64,000 nucleotides of DNA from Macropodus opercularis (taxonomy: Eukaryota > Chordata > Actinopteri > Anabantiformes > Osphronemidae). The notes under the pieces were generated by a model that was not told the DNA's origin, searched no databases, and saw only the letters and a list, made by a program, of their open reading frames with translations. This document shows, piece after piece, positions 1 through 12,000 of the stretch. Location: assembly GCA_030770545.1 (NCBI GenBank), contig CM061091.1:6566501-6630500 (forward strand). The letters run 5' to 3'. Position 1 is the stretch's first letter; each line of letters begins with the position of its first letter. A program made the position numbers and the translations under genes.

Positions 1-552
1 GCAGTCCAAAAGAAAGAAACAAACAGGGAGAGGCAGAAGAGGGAAGAAGTGCAGCAGCACATTACACTAATGGAGATCTACTGTGGTGCCCTGGGCTTAG
101 GGCGGATTAGAGTTTACCACGTCACGAAGAACACACACACTTGAATCAACAACAGATACACACAACAGGCTAATCCTCCGTACCGTATTACATCCATTAC
201 GTTGCTAGTACCACAGTTGAACATATCTACTGAAAAGAAAATGTAAATGTTAATATTATCATCCTTGTTATTACCATCATTTTATTAAAATATTTATATT
301 TATTTAGTTATTTGGTTATTTGTCTTGTATAATGCACAAAATTTCGTCCTGAAATGACTATGCAGTGCTTTGGAATAGACGCGTCCGTTTCTCTGCTCCT
401 CACCTGCAGATCATTTAGAAATGTATTTCTTTATGGTACTGGACCAGTGAACCAAACCATCTTATATTGGTGCTCGGTGAAGGCTGATATTTTAATCAAC
501 AGCTCCCTCTGCTGGTGAATAATGTGTTTTCTATTTTTAGCTGGTCATTAGT

Positions 553-620
553 GTTAAAGGGGCACTCCACCAATTTTGCGCAAAAACATTTACATTACAT
601 TACAAGAGACAATACGCAGC
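553..620 (+). repeat. possible fish transposon-derived sequence
   Basis: GTTAAAGGGGCACTCCACCA followed by ATTTT matches, from memory, the terminus of a common percomorph dispersed repeat. The other end was not found. Bases 1-552 otherwise show no feature. Confidence 0.3.
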
Positions 621-679
621 ATGTCTTAAAATGTCGGAGAGTGATTTCTGAAATCTATGAAAATAGCCTTAATGTAGAC

Positions 680-822
680 GTAGACGTTCCGTCGAGCACG
701 TTGCACGTCGACGCGTTCACTCGGCTACCTCCGTCAGTCACGTGACTCACCTCGTACACGCTCGCGTCCATCCAGTCTCCCTCTTTAGTACAGGACGGTT
801 AACCTAGCGCCCCAGCGGTACC
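680..822 (+). promoter_or_regulatory. cox5a: cox5a promoter and 5' leader with palindromic E-box
   Basis: CpG-rich stretch just upstream of the cox5a ATG. It contains a 12-bp palindrome at 736-747 whose core GTCACGTGAC (737-746) is the classical USF/MiT-TFE type E-box. No TATA box is seen, as expected for a housekeeping gene. The transcription start is inferred to lie between about 750 and 815. Confidence 0.6.
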
Positions 823-2939
823 ATGTTCCGAGCCGTGTTCCGCCTGTCGTCCACAGCGGCCAGGAGTGTTGCTCTGCCCCGACCCTGCTACTCAGGTTAG
901 CCTGTCTGCTTTACACACTTTAAACATCCAGCAAGCAAGTGGCTACAATAAGCTAACCCGGCGAGCTGCTTAGCTTAGCTTAGCTACTGCTGTTACAGCT
1001 TGTATATTTCAGACCGATTCAGAATCGTTTTTGTAAATAACGTTGCCTGATTTTATTGGCCGAAAATAAGAATTTCTTCATCTCAACACTGTACAGTATT
1101 TTAAATTATGAGGCGCGAAATTAATTTTTACGTAAAAGTCACGACCTTGTGATGACCGTCCTTAGTTGGAGAGAGTGACTCGCCGCAGTTTAGACGCAGT
1201 GGATCTCGACAAACCACTAATGTTTCAAATCATATTTTAGACGTCATGTAGGTTAAAACAACAAAAAAAAAAGGTTATAATCTTACCCGTGTCCTGTTTC
1301 TATACGTCCATACAGTCCAGACTTGGTTGGGGAGTTCTATGTCACGTATGTGTCTATGTAGGTATCTGTGCAGGACTTTACGGCTCCAGGAATCTTTGTG
1401 TTTTTGTCATTTAAAAATATAACATTTGTACAGATGTAACTCGAATGAAATTGTTTCTTGATGTCGGCCTGATGTGTTGAAGAGATGAGATGAACTTGGA
1501 TGATTTGATAGTGTCATTTATATTTGCATCGGGGTACTGTGTTATTGTAACTCTAAGTACAATATTTGAAAACTTTTAGTTCTAATCGCTTGCTGTGTTT
1601 AAAGAAACTGAAATTCGCCTCATTAAATCAAGTTTATAGTCTTGTACACACACATGCATTCTATTCTATTCACGTCTGAATGTAACTGATGTTGTTGGAC
1701 CTGATTAGTTACTTTTTGCCCCCTTTACTGTGTTCACAGAGATGCACTTGTTCTGTATTTGATACAGGCGTTGCCTCATTTTGTGGCTGATGGAATGAGG
1801 AATAAGTCAGTATGCACTGGTGTTTTAAATGCCACTGTGGTGACGATTGAATAAGGCGCTGTTAAACTGCTTTATTTCCATTTTCTAGAATAGGCATACA
1901 AAGTGTGCATAGTTTTGCATGTTACCTGTAATTATCAAAAAGAATGCTGTGAATTGGTTCATTATTTTCTTGATTTATCACCGTAAACCTTGTAGTAAGG
2001 TAAGGCAGTAGTTTAATGATATTAAAAATTGGCTGAAATTCATGTACTACAGTAGTAAATTTAAAGTGAGGTAAAATTCATATTAAAAATTAAATATTAT
2101 GAACATCAGAACATGTATAACATATTTCAATAAAAAAAATCTCTGTTTGTTTTTAGCTGCATTGGCCTCCAGATGCTACTCTCATGCAACGGTAGAGACA
2201 GATGAGGAGTTTGATGCCCGTTGGGTTACTTACTTCAGCAAGCCTGACTTAGATGCCTGGGAGCTGAGAAAAGGTGATTTTGTTAATAGTTAATGAACAT
2301 CATATTCTGATGAAATGTCAGTTTATCATTTACATAGTTTGCCTATTTTCATGGATGCAGTTTAGCGTATTATGAAAGTCACAATGACTACATTAAAGTT
2401 TTGTTTTTTTTCATTACAATACCTTTCTGGAATGTAATGGGGCTTTTACAATAAATTTGATTTAAAGGAATGAACACTTTAATTGGGTATGACCTGGTTC
2501 CTGAGCCCAAGATCTTGGATTCAGCACTTAGAGCTTGTCGCAGACTGAATGACCTGGCCAGTGCCATTCGCATCCTTGAGGCTGTCAAGGTGAGTATTAA
2601 CTCGTTTATATGTTCATTAGCATATGCTGTAAGGTTAAACTTACAGATTCAGAAAGTGCATTTGAAGGAAAATGAACAAACAATAAGTAAAGACAAATTT
2701 AATGAGACACACATTGAAACCAATTATTTACTAAATCATGTTGTTGAGAACAAATCTGTATTTAATTACCTTTTGTATTGCATATGGAAAACAAATTATG
2801 TGATCGTTATATTTCTATTCTGCAGGACAAAGCAGGCCCTCATAAAGAGATCTATCCCTACTTGATTCAAGAGCTGAAGCCCACCCTTTCAGAACTTGGC
2901 ATCTCAACACCAGAAGAGCTGGGCCTTGACAAGTTATAG
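823..2939 (+). CDS. cox5a: cytochrome c oxidase subunit 5A, mitochondrial (complete, 4 coding exons)
   Basis: Nuclear-encoded subunit of respiratory complex IV; an all-helical protein on the matrix side of cytochrome c oxidase. Coding exons are 823-895, 2157-2273, 2468-2589 and 2826-2939, all with GT-AG borders; phases close to 141 codons plus TAG. Residues 1-32 form an Arg-rich, acid-free mitochondrial presequence ending R-C-Y; mature protein would begin at Ser33 and be 109 residues, the same mature length as human COX5A. Strongly conserved blocks include TDEEFDARWVTY, VPEPKI, ALRACRRLND, DKAGPHKEIYPY and the C-terminal GISTPEELGLDKL. The start is the first ATG after the promoter (context ACC-ATG) and opens the presequence. 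Introns 1 (1,261 bp), 2 and 3 show nothing recognisable. Teleosts may carry two copies (cox5aa/cox5ab); the sequence alone does not say which this is. Confidence 0.97.
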
Positions 2940-3195
2940 ACAATCAAGGTGAAACTGACATATCATCACTACAGGGGATGGTTATTTGTGGCAGTATATT
3001 GACTGTGTATTTCTTTGTTGATCTGCTTTTTTTAATGCACAGTAGATGTTGTATATTTCATACTACATTACATGCAGTTTAAAATATTTTTTGTTTGTCT
3101 GTCCTCAGGTCAGTTGATGTAAAACAACATGAGCTCTCCTGATTCTCTACTGTCAGAAATGTCTATATTGTTGAATAAATCCATGCTGCCCTGGT
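2940..3195 (+). other. cox5a: cox5a 3'UTR with probable intron and poly(A) signal
   Basis: Nine bases after the stop there is a good donor (CAAG|GTGAAA, intron from 2949) and at 3107-3108 a good acceptor preceded by a T-rich tract, giving a last exon of about 3109-3195 that is wholly untranslated. AATAAA lies at 3174-3179. With the junction only about 9 nt past the stop, nonsense-mediated decay is not expected. The splice is inferred from signals only. Confidence 0.6.
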
Positions 3196-3584
3196 GTGTA
3201 CAAAATGGTGGACTTAATAAATAAATCAATATTTGAAGATTGTGTATGTTTCTTTTCAGTATTTTTATACTGATGCAAAACTTTATATTGCATTAACCTG
3301 CCACTGTTACACAATACAACTTTCACCAAGACCAAATTTACAGTGTCATACTTGTCTGTCAGCAAATAAAGCCTCTTATGCTATTATAACGTTTGTATTA
3401 CCTTTTTTGACATAATGGAAAATAAAATCCTCACTCTTCAGCTACTATAACATTTTTTTCTAAAAACGTCTCCTCATAATAGTTCGTTCATTCAATTTTT
3501 ATATGAACTATACAAGAGCTATAAACATTCATAAAAACACGGCGTTTCTTAAATGTAAAGCGACGCCAGGTTTTATTTTGAAAT

Positions 3585-3737
3585 CTTTGCCCGGAAGTAA
3601 ACCTGTCATTTAATGATAGCATAGCTGGCTAACAAAAGTACCTACCAGCTGCCGAATATTGCAGCCAAATCCCTCACCGGTGGAATGGTTCTCATCATGG
3701 CTGTGACGTGGAATAATTTGTGACAGCTATTGCCAAG
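3585..3737 (+). promoter_or_regulatory. fam219b: fam219b promoter/5' leader with ETS site and short uORF
   Basis: CCGGAAGT at 3591-3598 is a consensus ETS/GABP site, typical of TATA-less housekeeping promoters, about 140 bp before the coding start. A 12-codon upstream ORF (ATG at 3685, TGA ending 3723) finishes 14 nt before the main ATG and contains a second in-frame ATG. Whether the uORF lies in the transcript depends on the unmapped start site. Confidence 0.5.
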
Positions 3738-5994
3738 ATGATGAACGATATCATAGAGGAGCCGGAGAAAGACACGCTGCTTGAAACGCAGCCGGAGCCA
3801 CAAGTTTTTTCGGTAATGTCAGACAAAGCTAGTCCGGCTAAAGCTAGTTTGTAAATAGAAACTGGGAGGCTAGTTAGCCTAGCCTGAGGTTCAGGCAGTT
3901 AAATTAAATATGGTTGGAAAATTGTTCATATAGGGTAGATCATTTTTTGGGTTCGACTAAATGGCATCGAGTGACATGTTTATTATGCATGCGTTGATTC
4001 TGCTTTCCCACAGTAAACCAGAGACTTGGAAACATTTAGGGAAGTTTTAGATTTAAAAAAAACATGCTGACACTTATTTGTCTAATTACGGTTGTGATTA
4101 AAATATACGGAAGTTGATTTAAAGAATTCTATGACAACAATATAGCCGTTGTGTTGTCAAATCTTGTTGTTTTATTGCCGTCTTGTCCTTTACTTGGCTA
4201 TTTTGTCAACATGAGGTACAGATTTCTGTCATTACAATTTTAGGGGCCCAGTAGTGGTACAAGACCTAAGACAGCAGATGGGGGCATCAGGCCAGTGGAG
4301 AAAAGAGGACCTTACATCATGTCTAGAGCTCCAGCCATCCACCTCAAACTACGTAAGCCTTTTCTTCTGTCATCAAACCCATTGACAAAACATAGGTTGT
4401 TGTTATTGCTGTTGTTACCTATAGGTAACAAGTCTTCTCATAATTGTTGTTTTTGCGAGATTGGCTGTACAGCACTACATGGAAGAAAGTTATGCTGTGC
4501 AGTTACTATTTTTACCTGTCAAAGTCTCTGCAACAAAATAATGTGAGGCAGGAGTGTTTCATAAAACATGACCTACTTCTCAGACTTGGTTTGTAAAACT
4601 TGTTTAACCTCTTACTTTCGTTTTACAGACTTTTGATTTTCTTTGGATCACACTCAAAAATATGAAACCTGGACATACAATACAAATGTAATCAACTGGG
4701 GTGAACAACTTGGGGTCTAGATTTCATTTTTGTGAGTGCAAGCTGGGGTGTCCTGATATGAGGATGCAGGGGCTCCGGAGGTAAATGAGACTGCTAAACA
4801 TGTGGTGGAAGTAAGGGTATCGTCTGGTTTCAAGAAGTAATATTGACTTTTGGAGCCTATTGTCTTTGGTGCAATCTCTGAATTCATGGAAATTGTTCAA
4901 TTATGCATATTTGGTTTAAGATTAGACAGAGGAGTATTGTGCACTTTGAGTGATTTGTATTTAATATGGAGGCCATTTTCCATTAATTCAGTATGTTCAG
5001 TTTAAATGAGATGCATCCTACAAATCGAGGCCTCAGTTGTGTAGAATTTAACGAATCTATAAACTGCACTAACAGTAAGCACGAGTGATTATCTGATTAT
5101 ATTATTATTTCAGGCTCAAATAATGTCTCGTCATTTGCAGAGAAACACAGGGAGATGGCGAGGAAAGCACTGAAGAAGAAGGCGCTCTCACCAGGACCTC
5201 CGGTGATGCATCAGCCCAAACAAGGAGGCAAGAGGTAAAGAGAGGAAACATGATTAAGAAAGAGGAAGCTGCTTTTTGTGGTGTCAGCATTAAGAATAGG
5301 AAGAAACATTAATTTACAGTTTCTGGTCCTCCTTTTAGGACGGTGAAGTATAACAAGGGCTATGCTGCTTTGAGTCAGCACGCTGAGGACACTTTAGTTG
5401 CACTGGACTCAGACAGGTCAGTTTACACCCAGTTTACAAGTCTTTAATGGATCCCAATAGTAATTTTGAGAAACTTAAGTGTCCAGATAATACCTTTATA
5501 GAATTTTACCATTGTATTTAAATATGTATTTGCGCATCTTCAATCATCATGCATCAAAATTTCTGGTGACAGTTTGATAATGTTTACATCAGAATAACAG
5601 AACCTGTCCTGCTTGTATTTCCAGTGATGAAGAGATCGATTTTGAACATTATTCCTCTGGATACTCTTCAGCGGAGGTGAGTTGGCCCCCAGGACATGAC
5701 CTGACTAAAGTTGTGCTGGTGTGCAGGTTATCCATATACAACACTTTGCAAATGCTTTACACACTAAATGTGATCCTTTTAAAATAACAATAGGACCACC
5801 AGATTGTACACACAGAACAATCAATGGTGTGTGTCTCTCTCCAGGTCCATCCAGATTTAAGCAGGCAGCTGCTTCAGGACGGCTACCGTCTGGATGAGGT
5901 CCCTGATGATGAGGACCTGGACCTGATTCCGCCCAAAGCCATGGGCTCCTCTGTGTGCTGCTGCTTTGAGGGACCATCCTGCTCCATGCAGTGA
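3738..5994 (+). CDS. fam219b: FAM219 family protein, FAM219B-like (complete, 6 coding exons)
   Basis: Small conserved vertebrate protein of unknown biochemical role. Coding exons are 3738-3812, 4244-4352, 5114-5234, 5339-5416, 5625-5676 and 5845-5994; phases close to 194 residues plus TGA. Family hallmarks seen: VEKRGPY and SRAPAI (about residues 43-56), the basic AEKHREMARKAL segment, VKYNKGYAALSQ, LDSDSDEEID, YSSGYSSAE and SRQLLQDGYRLDEVPDDED (151-169), followed by LIPPKAM and a cysteine cluster (Cys183-185, Cys191) that could be lipidated (inference). The assignment to FAM219B rather than FAM219A rests mainly on its place directly downstream of cox5a, as in human 15q24. Start: first ATG of a tandem ATG-ATG pair, A at -3; the N-terminal exon is family-variable. 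No domain predicts an enzyme activity. Confidence 0.92.
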
Positions 5995-7562
5995 TACCGG
6001 TGCTTTGACTCAAACTGCATGTAGGCTGGGATCCCATCACTGACTCAAGTTACTGGTGTCAGATGCCTTCTTTCTCACCGAGCTGCACTGCTCAGCAGCC
6101 TGAGGACTTTCTGAAGCCAAACTTGTTCCAGGACTGCGTGTACTGAGATTGTTCAACATGCAAGGAAATACAGATAGACGTAAGAACAAGCCTTATCCAC
6201 TGTGACCCCAAAGCTTGACCTATTTTTGTACTTTTCTTTTTATAGAACTAAATGAAATGCTACTACACTACGGCTTGAAGTAAAATGAGAAAGTAACCCA
6301 TCATTTAAAATCTTGTCTTGTTAATCCAGTGGAAAGCTGGTTGCTGTTTTTTTCCCCTCTAGGTCAGCAGTCCTATAAACAGGACATGGAACCAGGTATG
6401 GTGTATTGTGTACTGATGTTCAATTGTTAACTAAATTCTACATGAAGACACCTCACTTGATGATTTACATTCCCCAATCACACTAAGTTTTACATTAAGA
6501 AAACTGAACAGAAATAGTTCAGTTTAGAAGAACAACAGAACAAATCAAAACACTTAGTTCTGTTACTACTCAGACTTATAGTTACCTACATGATATGTTA
6601 CATAACTATGGCACAAACTATAAGCAGAAAGGTTACTGAAGTACTCGGATAGCACCAGCAACATTTGATAAGATTGGACTTCACAATTTAATTGTGAAAG
6701 CAAACTACTTAGCAAACACATTATTACTTTTCTCATTTTAAAGCATCTATTTATGTAGTCTTTGTATTTTTTATTTGAACTCATTGAACAATTTAAACAT
6801 TGTTAATTGAAGAACTTTTTATGCCATATGACGTAGAATTTTGCATTATCCATCCAAGTTTGTCAAGCTAGCTGGTATAAGTATTCAAAAGTGCATGTTA
6901 CCTTTAACATGTGTTTGGACAGTAAATTTAGTTTTATTCATTTAATTTTTATACATTTGCTAGGAACACTCAACTTTTTTTTCCTGTTTAAAAACAATAA
7001 TCCACATTTACATTAGAATGTAGGTGTTTGGTGGCCTAGATTGTTTGATAGACTTGATGTAAATGCATATTTACACATTTCAAATTGTAATGTTTTCTGT
7101 TTACTTCTGTTCGTGTTTTCTACACAGTGGACACTGACGTCCTGAAAATAGCTTTAATTTTCTGTTTACTCATTGTTTCTGTTATTTTTTGGTTGTTAAA
7201 TGTTCATTTTGTGCATCCAGGATATCATTTGACATATATTTATACACTTACAAAATGGTGGGAAATTACCTAACTGGAAAGGATTCAAGTCTGGATAAAG
7301 TGTGTATCTGCTGGCCTGACACCGTTACATCTCAATGTGTTACTCAAAAAAAATTGCATGGGAGAGCACCAGAAAGATTTAAGATGAGATCAGATTTTGT
7401 GCAGTAAATGGAACAATGATTAGAAAGTTTGCGTCTGGTTACAAACTTCCAAAGTCTTTTTTATTTAACACTTTGCTGTGAATACAGCATGTACACTATC
7501 TCCTCCCAGCACTCCATGGTTGTATTGAAGGTGATTTAGGAATAAAAGCTGATTCTACTGTT
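5995..7562 (+). other. fam219b: fam219b 3'UTR with poly(A) signal
   Basis: No coding potential follows the TGA. AATAAA at 7541-7546 is the best poly(A) signal; a second AATAAA at 7792-7797 could give a longer form. The sequence is AT-rich and otherwise unremarkable. Confidence 0.5.
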
Positions 7563-8640
7563 ACACTACGTGTGAGTTGCTTAATGCAAGTGTGATCTAA
7601 ATGCTTAAACAGTAACGGCTGAGTCTAAAGTGTATTGACCACTTGTCACTGCACAATGTTTTATGTACATGAATATTGCACTTAACACCAGTGGTCAGTA
7701 GCAAGCACACTTTACTCACCTGTACTATGCAACTATTGGGACAATCTGCTTGTTATACAACATTATGACAATGTAGTTTTACTAAGTTATAAATAAACAT
7801 GTGCAACTTACATTATTTTGTGATGGCAAACGCTATCTGTTCTTATTTGCTTGTAATAATTATTTTACATTATTAAATGAAGGTGAATCTATGTTGTGTT
7901 GTAATTATTACACATCATTTTTCTGTAACGCCTCTGAACAGCGGTAGTGTGTGAAAGAAGCTCTTCTATAATCGGAAAGAAGCGCCTTTCACACGTGGTC
8001 GATTGCGAACACATAATAAACATTCTGAAAAGTTTAGTTGTGGCCACAAGGTGGCGGCGTGGAGCCGTAATGATTTGAAGCAAGATTGTTATCAGAAAAC
8101 ATCCGATGAGGTTTTCCTAACAGTTTAGACATTAAATCAATAAATATGTTTTAAGGGAATGCTATATGAAACTTTCATGTCAGGGGTCATTCATAAAATG
8201 TGACTATCAACTGGTAATTTGTAATTTTGCTGTAGGCCACTACTGAGAAGTTACCGGTGCACACATTTGCACCTTTGCATCTGTTTTCTTTATACCATCC
8301 TCACGGTGCATATTATTAAATATATAATGCCCATGAGATACAAATTCATTGCATGAGTTGGCATACTTGGACTAAATGAACGGGACAATAAAGGTAACCT
8401 GGCTTACAAAATGCTTAGAATTACTAAAGAACGTTCCTGTGTATATGCAGAGGTTGAAAAATGCACGGATAAATGCAATTGCTGCTATATAAAAAATTCG
8501 CATTAGCTTGTGTAAATGAGGACTAATTGGCGTCTGTGTGACTACATACACAGACGGAAGCGTTTTGGCTATTTAAATGCCTTTTAATTGCTCTAGTACA
8601 GAGATAAATAAACATATGCACAATTAATACGCTTCAGGTA
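7563..8640. other. intergenic, fam219b to arid3b
   Basis: AT-rich spacer. The only open frames are short and have no recognisable product. No repeat or RNA gene is seen. Confidence 0.5.
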
Positions 8641-9073
8641 AAACTACTCAATAAGGGAGTCACGAAACTGAAAAGGCCGTGAGACTTGTTGCTGTCGCGG
8701 GGCGGGACTAGCGCAGTCGTGCGCCACGCAGGGTGTCAATTGAAGGGGAGGAAAAAAACCGGAGTGCAGGGAGTTACCTCAGCGCTTTCTGAGATATGAG
8801 ATCTGGCCATTTTCCAGTCGGTGTCGCGTTGTGTTAAAGACGAATAGATCGACGACAAATCACCGGGCAACGAAAGGAAGAGTCACGGTCACGTTTGGAG
8901 AGGTCGCCCAGAAGCCAGCAGCTCGTAGCGCCCTTCGCTCCACGGATCAGTCGCAATCTGAGGTGCATGCACAGTATTTCTCCCCTCGTGCGCGCGCGCG
9001 CGTGTGTGTTTACAAGTGTTTGAACGGGTGCCAGAAACGAGTGTAGAAGCAGGATAAAGCCGAGGAAGCAGGG
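8641..9073 (+). promoter_or_regulatory. arid3b: arid3b promoter and 5' leader (CpG-rich)
   Basis: GC and CpG content rises sharply here. A GC box (GGGGCGGG, 8699-8706) suits an Sp1/KLF-driven, TATA-less promoter. A 23-bp alternating pyrimidine-purine run (8987-9009), mostly CG then TG steps, lies in the likely leader. Two short ATG frames precede the coding start: 8796-8837 and 8967-9023. The transcription start cannot be fixed from sequence. Confidence 0.55.
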
Positions 9074-12000
9074 ATGGTGGACAATTCAGGCAGTAGTAAG
9101 GCACAAATGGTGAGTTGTGCTCCTGCTCGGCGTCCTTTTACACTTGTCCTCATATGTTAACGAGCTGAAAAGACGCCGTTTGGCCGCATGCCGCTCGCTG
9201 GGAAGAGTTAAGTGGTTTGACGTTTCATTTCCCAGAAAGAAAAGGGGACATTTATTTCAGAGCTAATTTCACCCAGTGCGTTGATACGTGTCTTCGTACT
9301 TGGAGCTTTGCTTACTTTCATCTCAGGGAAACGCATTAAATGAATTGGAAAGCTACAGTAAGTTGTTACTGGTAAGGTAGTTTGTACTTGACGGCAGCCG
9401 GTGGTATCTGGAAGCATAAGGTGTGCATTTTATTTACTGAGTGTAACTGACGTGTTCACCGCTGACTGTGGAGGTGAGTTTACTGTGTCGCTAACAGTAA
9501 CTTTCTCGGTTCAACTAAACGCTTTTCTTTGAGGTCTGTGTTAGTAAACGTTCATTTCTCACAGTGCATAACTTTGGTAAGACTGTTTATCAAGTCCTTC
9601 GTCTTGGATCCTCATCTACATGCTGTTTGTCTATTTATTAGTCAATATAAACACTTTATTTCCGTGTATTTTCCAACTTTCAGGCTGTATTTTCAGTCAG
9701 TCGCAGCCCTCCTTCATACATTAACTGAAGTGAATGAGTTACAACTTAGCACAATTTTGAAGAAAACTTGAAGATGTGGGTGAATTATCTGTCTGTATTT
9801 GAGTTTATGTTTCCTCAGCATAGGGTGGGCATGTGTTACTGTGTGTCCTATACGAGCCTCATTAAAGTGGGATTTCAACATGTAGATCACTCATTGCTCT
9901 TCTTCCTCCTACAGCCCAGCATGTCTCAAGAGCCTGGTGTGGCCTTTCCTCAGAGCACCTCTACAGGGGGAATGAAGCTGGAGGCAGTGATGGAGCAGCT
10001 TCAACGCCAGCAGCAGGCCCGACTGGAAATGGAGCGCAAGGAGAGGAAGCTGAGGGAGGCCCATATCCTGTATGCTCAGCAGGTTGCTGCTCAGCAAGCC
10101 ATCCTAGCGGCTGCCCGAGCTTCTGGTGCCAGCTTCATGGGAAAAGGCCTGGCTGGAGGGATCCCTGGTGGTGGGTTGCCCCCTCGCGTTTCCAATCAGA
10201 GCAGCGTGGACTCTGAACGAGAGGATGACAATGACAGGGGCCGGGATTCTGGGGATGAGGATGATGACAATGAGATGATTGAGGGAGATGAAGGCAGTGA
10301 TGAGGATGAAGGAAGCGCCAGTGGTCTGGAGTACCTCCACAAGCAGACCTTTGCTTTGCAGCACAGTGCATCCCACGTCCAGGCCCGTCCGTTTGTCAGT
10401 TATTCCGCTTCGGCTCCCCAGAGTGCTGCATCGCCACCTATCAGGGTGAAGCAGGAATCTGACGAGGGCCTGTCTCCAGCGGGGCCTCACTCTGCGACTT
10501 CTCCTAATGGACAGGCCGAGTGGGGCTTTGATGATCACTTCAGACAGGTTAGTGACATGCTTTGGTTATATTGTTATACAGTTTCTCTCTACTATTGCCA
10601 GCATATTTTGTATATAAATATGTGTATAAAACAAGGAATTCTTCATCCAAGAGGTTCGTTAGACATTATTTTCTTAATGACCCTTTGGTAATTAAATTTG
10701 TTCTGTTTTTCCAATAATATAGTGAGTTTATAAAACCATTGTACAGACTGTTCATTGTTCTCCATTTCAGTGTTTTGGTTTCTCAGTCGAGCCTCCTGCT
10801 TCTTAAGCTTGACTGTAGGACAAACATCACAGGCAGTATCTACGTGAGATGCTTAAAATCTCTGTAGAGGGCTGACCGCCAATTGGCTTTTGTGGCTAAA
10901 AATTGTCCTACTTGACTCCTGGCAGAGAGCCAGGCTAAGACACGGTGTTGACTCTCACTAGTTTCCCCCCATACTCCCATACTGTGTTTGTGTGTGTTTC
11001 TCTCTGTGCTTCTGTATCCCTCTTGGCACTTAGCTTAGGCTCTGGTTTGGCCCTGGTCCAGGTAGCAGAGTCAGGCAGGGCAGGGCTGCTGTGAAGCTGT
11101 GGGTGGTTGACCGGGTCACCACAAAGACTTTGGATGGGTGGGAAGGTTGGATGTAGTACACAGTAGCAACTAGTCACTCCCCACCCCTCTCCACTGCAAG
11201 AGTTTCGGCTGTGTGCCAAGTACACTTTCTGCTGAACGTAAATATTGCCTCAGCACACTGTTACAGTCTGCTGGAATGCCAACTGGGGTCCAAGCCGAGC
11301 TGAGTGTGGGTTAGCGTCATATCTTGGGACATAGCAGGTTAAAGACAGCTCAGCAGCTTGTGCTGTTGGTGATATAAAAAGCTTGTCTTGCACAAGAGTG
11401 GGCAGCGTCAAGAGGACATATCTGTGCTTGATCAGTATGCCGAGGATGCTGAGCTATAGTGTGTCTGACTTTATTCACTCTTGACCACATTTCCAAACTT
11501 GGTATTGGAGCGTGGATATGTAATGTGGAGGGAACAACATTTAAAATGTGGGGAAATAAGCAGCTGTAGATGTGTAGTAGATGTCATTATTACTGCATAG
11601 AGATTCTGATCTCACAGGGGTCTGGTGCACATAATGGAAAACGGTGATCTACAGATATAAAGCTTGGATTTAGTTTTAAGTGTTTTTTTTACACAATATC
11701 CAGACCCAATAATGATCAATAATTTATAACCTATATTGTTATTGGTTAACTTATGAACTACCACACTCTGTTAACATGATGTATGTTTGTTGCAAAGTTA
11801 CTGTGCTTTATATTAGTACAATTAAAAACATTTTTAAAAAATCACAGATTTTATTGGATTCATACACAAAATCAATTCTCTATTAAGAGGACTTTAAACT
11901 CAAACTAGTCTAAATTAAACACAGGAGGCAATGCTACACAACCTCCTGACTAGTTTGGAGACTATACATTAGCTCAGACTACACATTCTAGACATGTCAA

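Noticed and set aside
9768..9914. Open frame running into arid3b exon 2 from upstream
   Set aside because: Crosses a good acceptor at 9913-9914 and lacks family similarity before it; exon 1 at 9074 supplies a better start.
10104..10538. Minus-strand 144-codon frame opposite arid3b exon 2
   Set aside because: Antisense shadow of a real exon; composition follows the sense codons.
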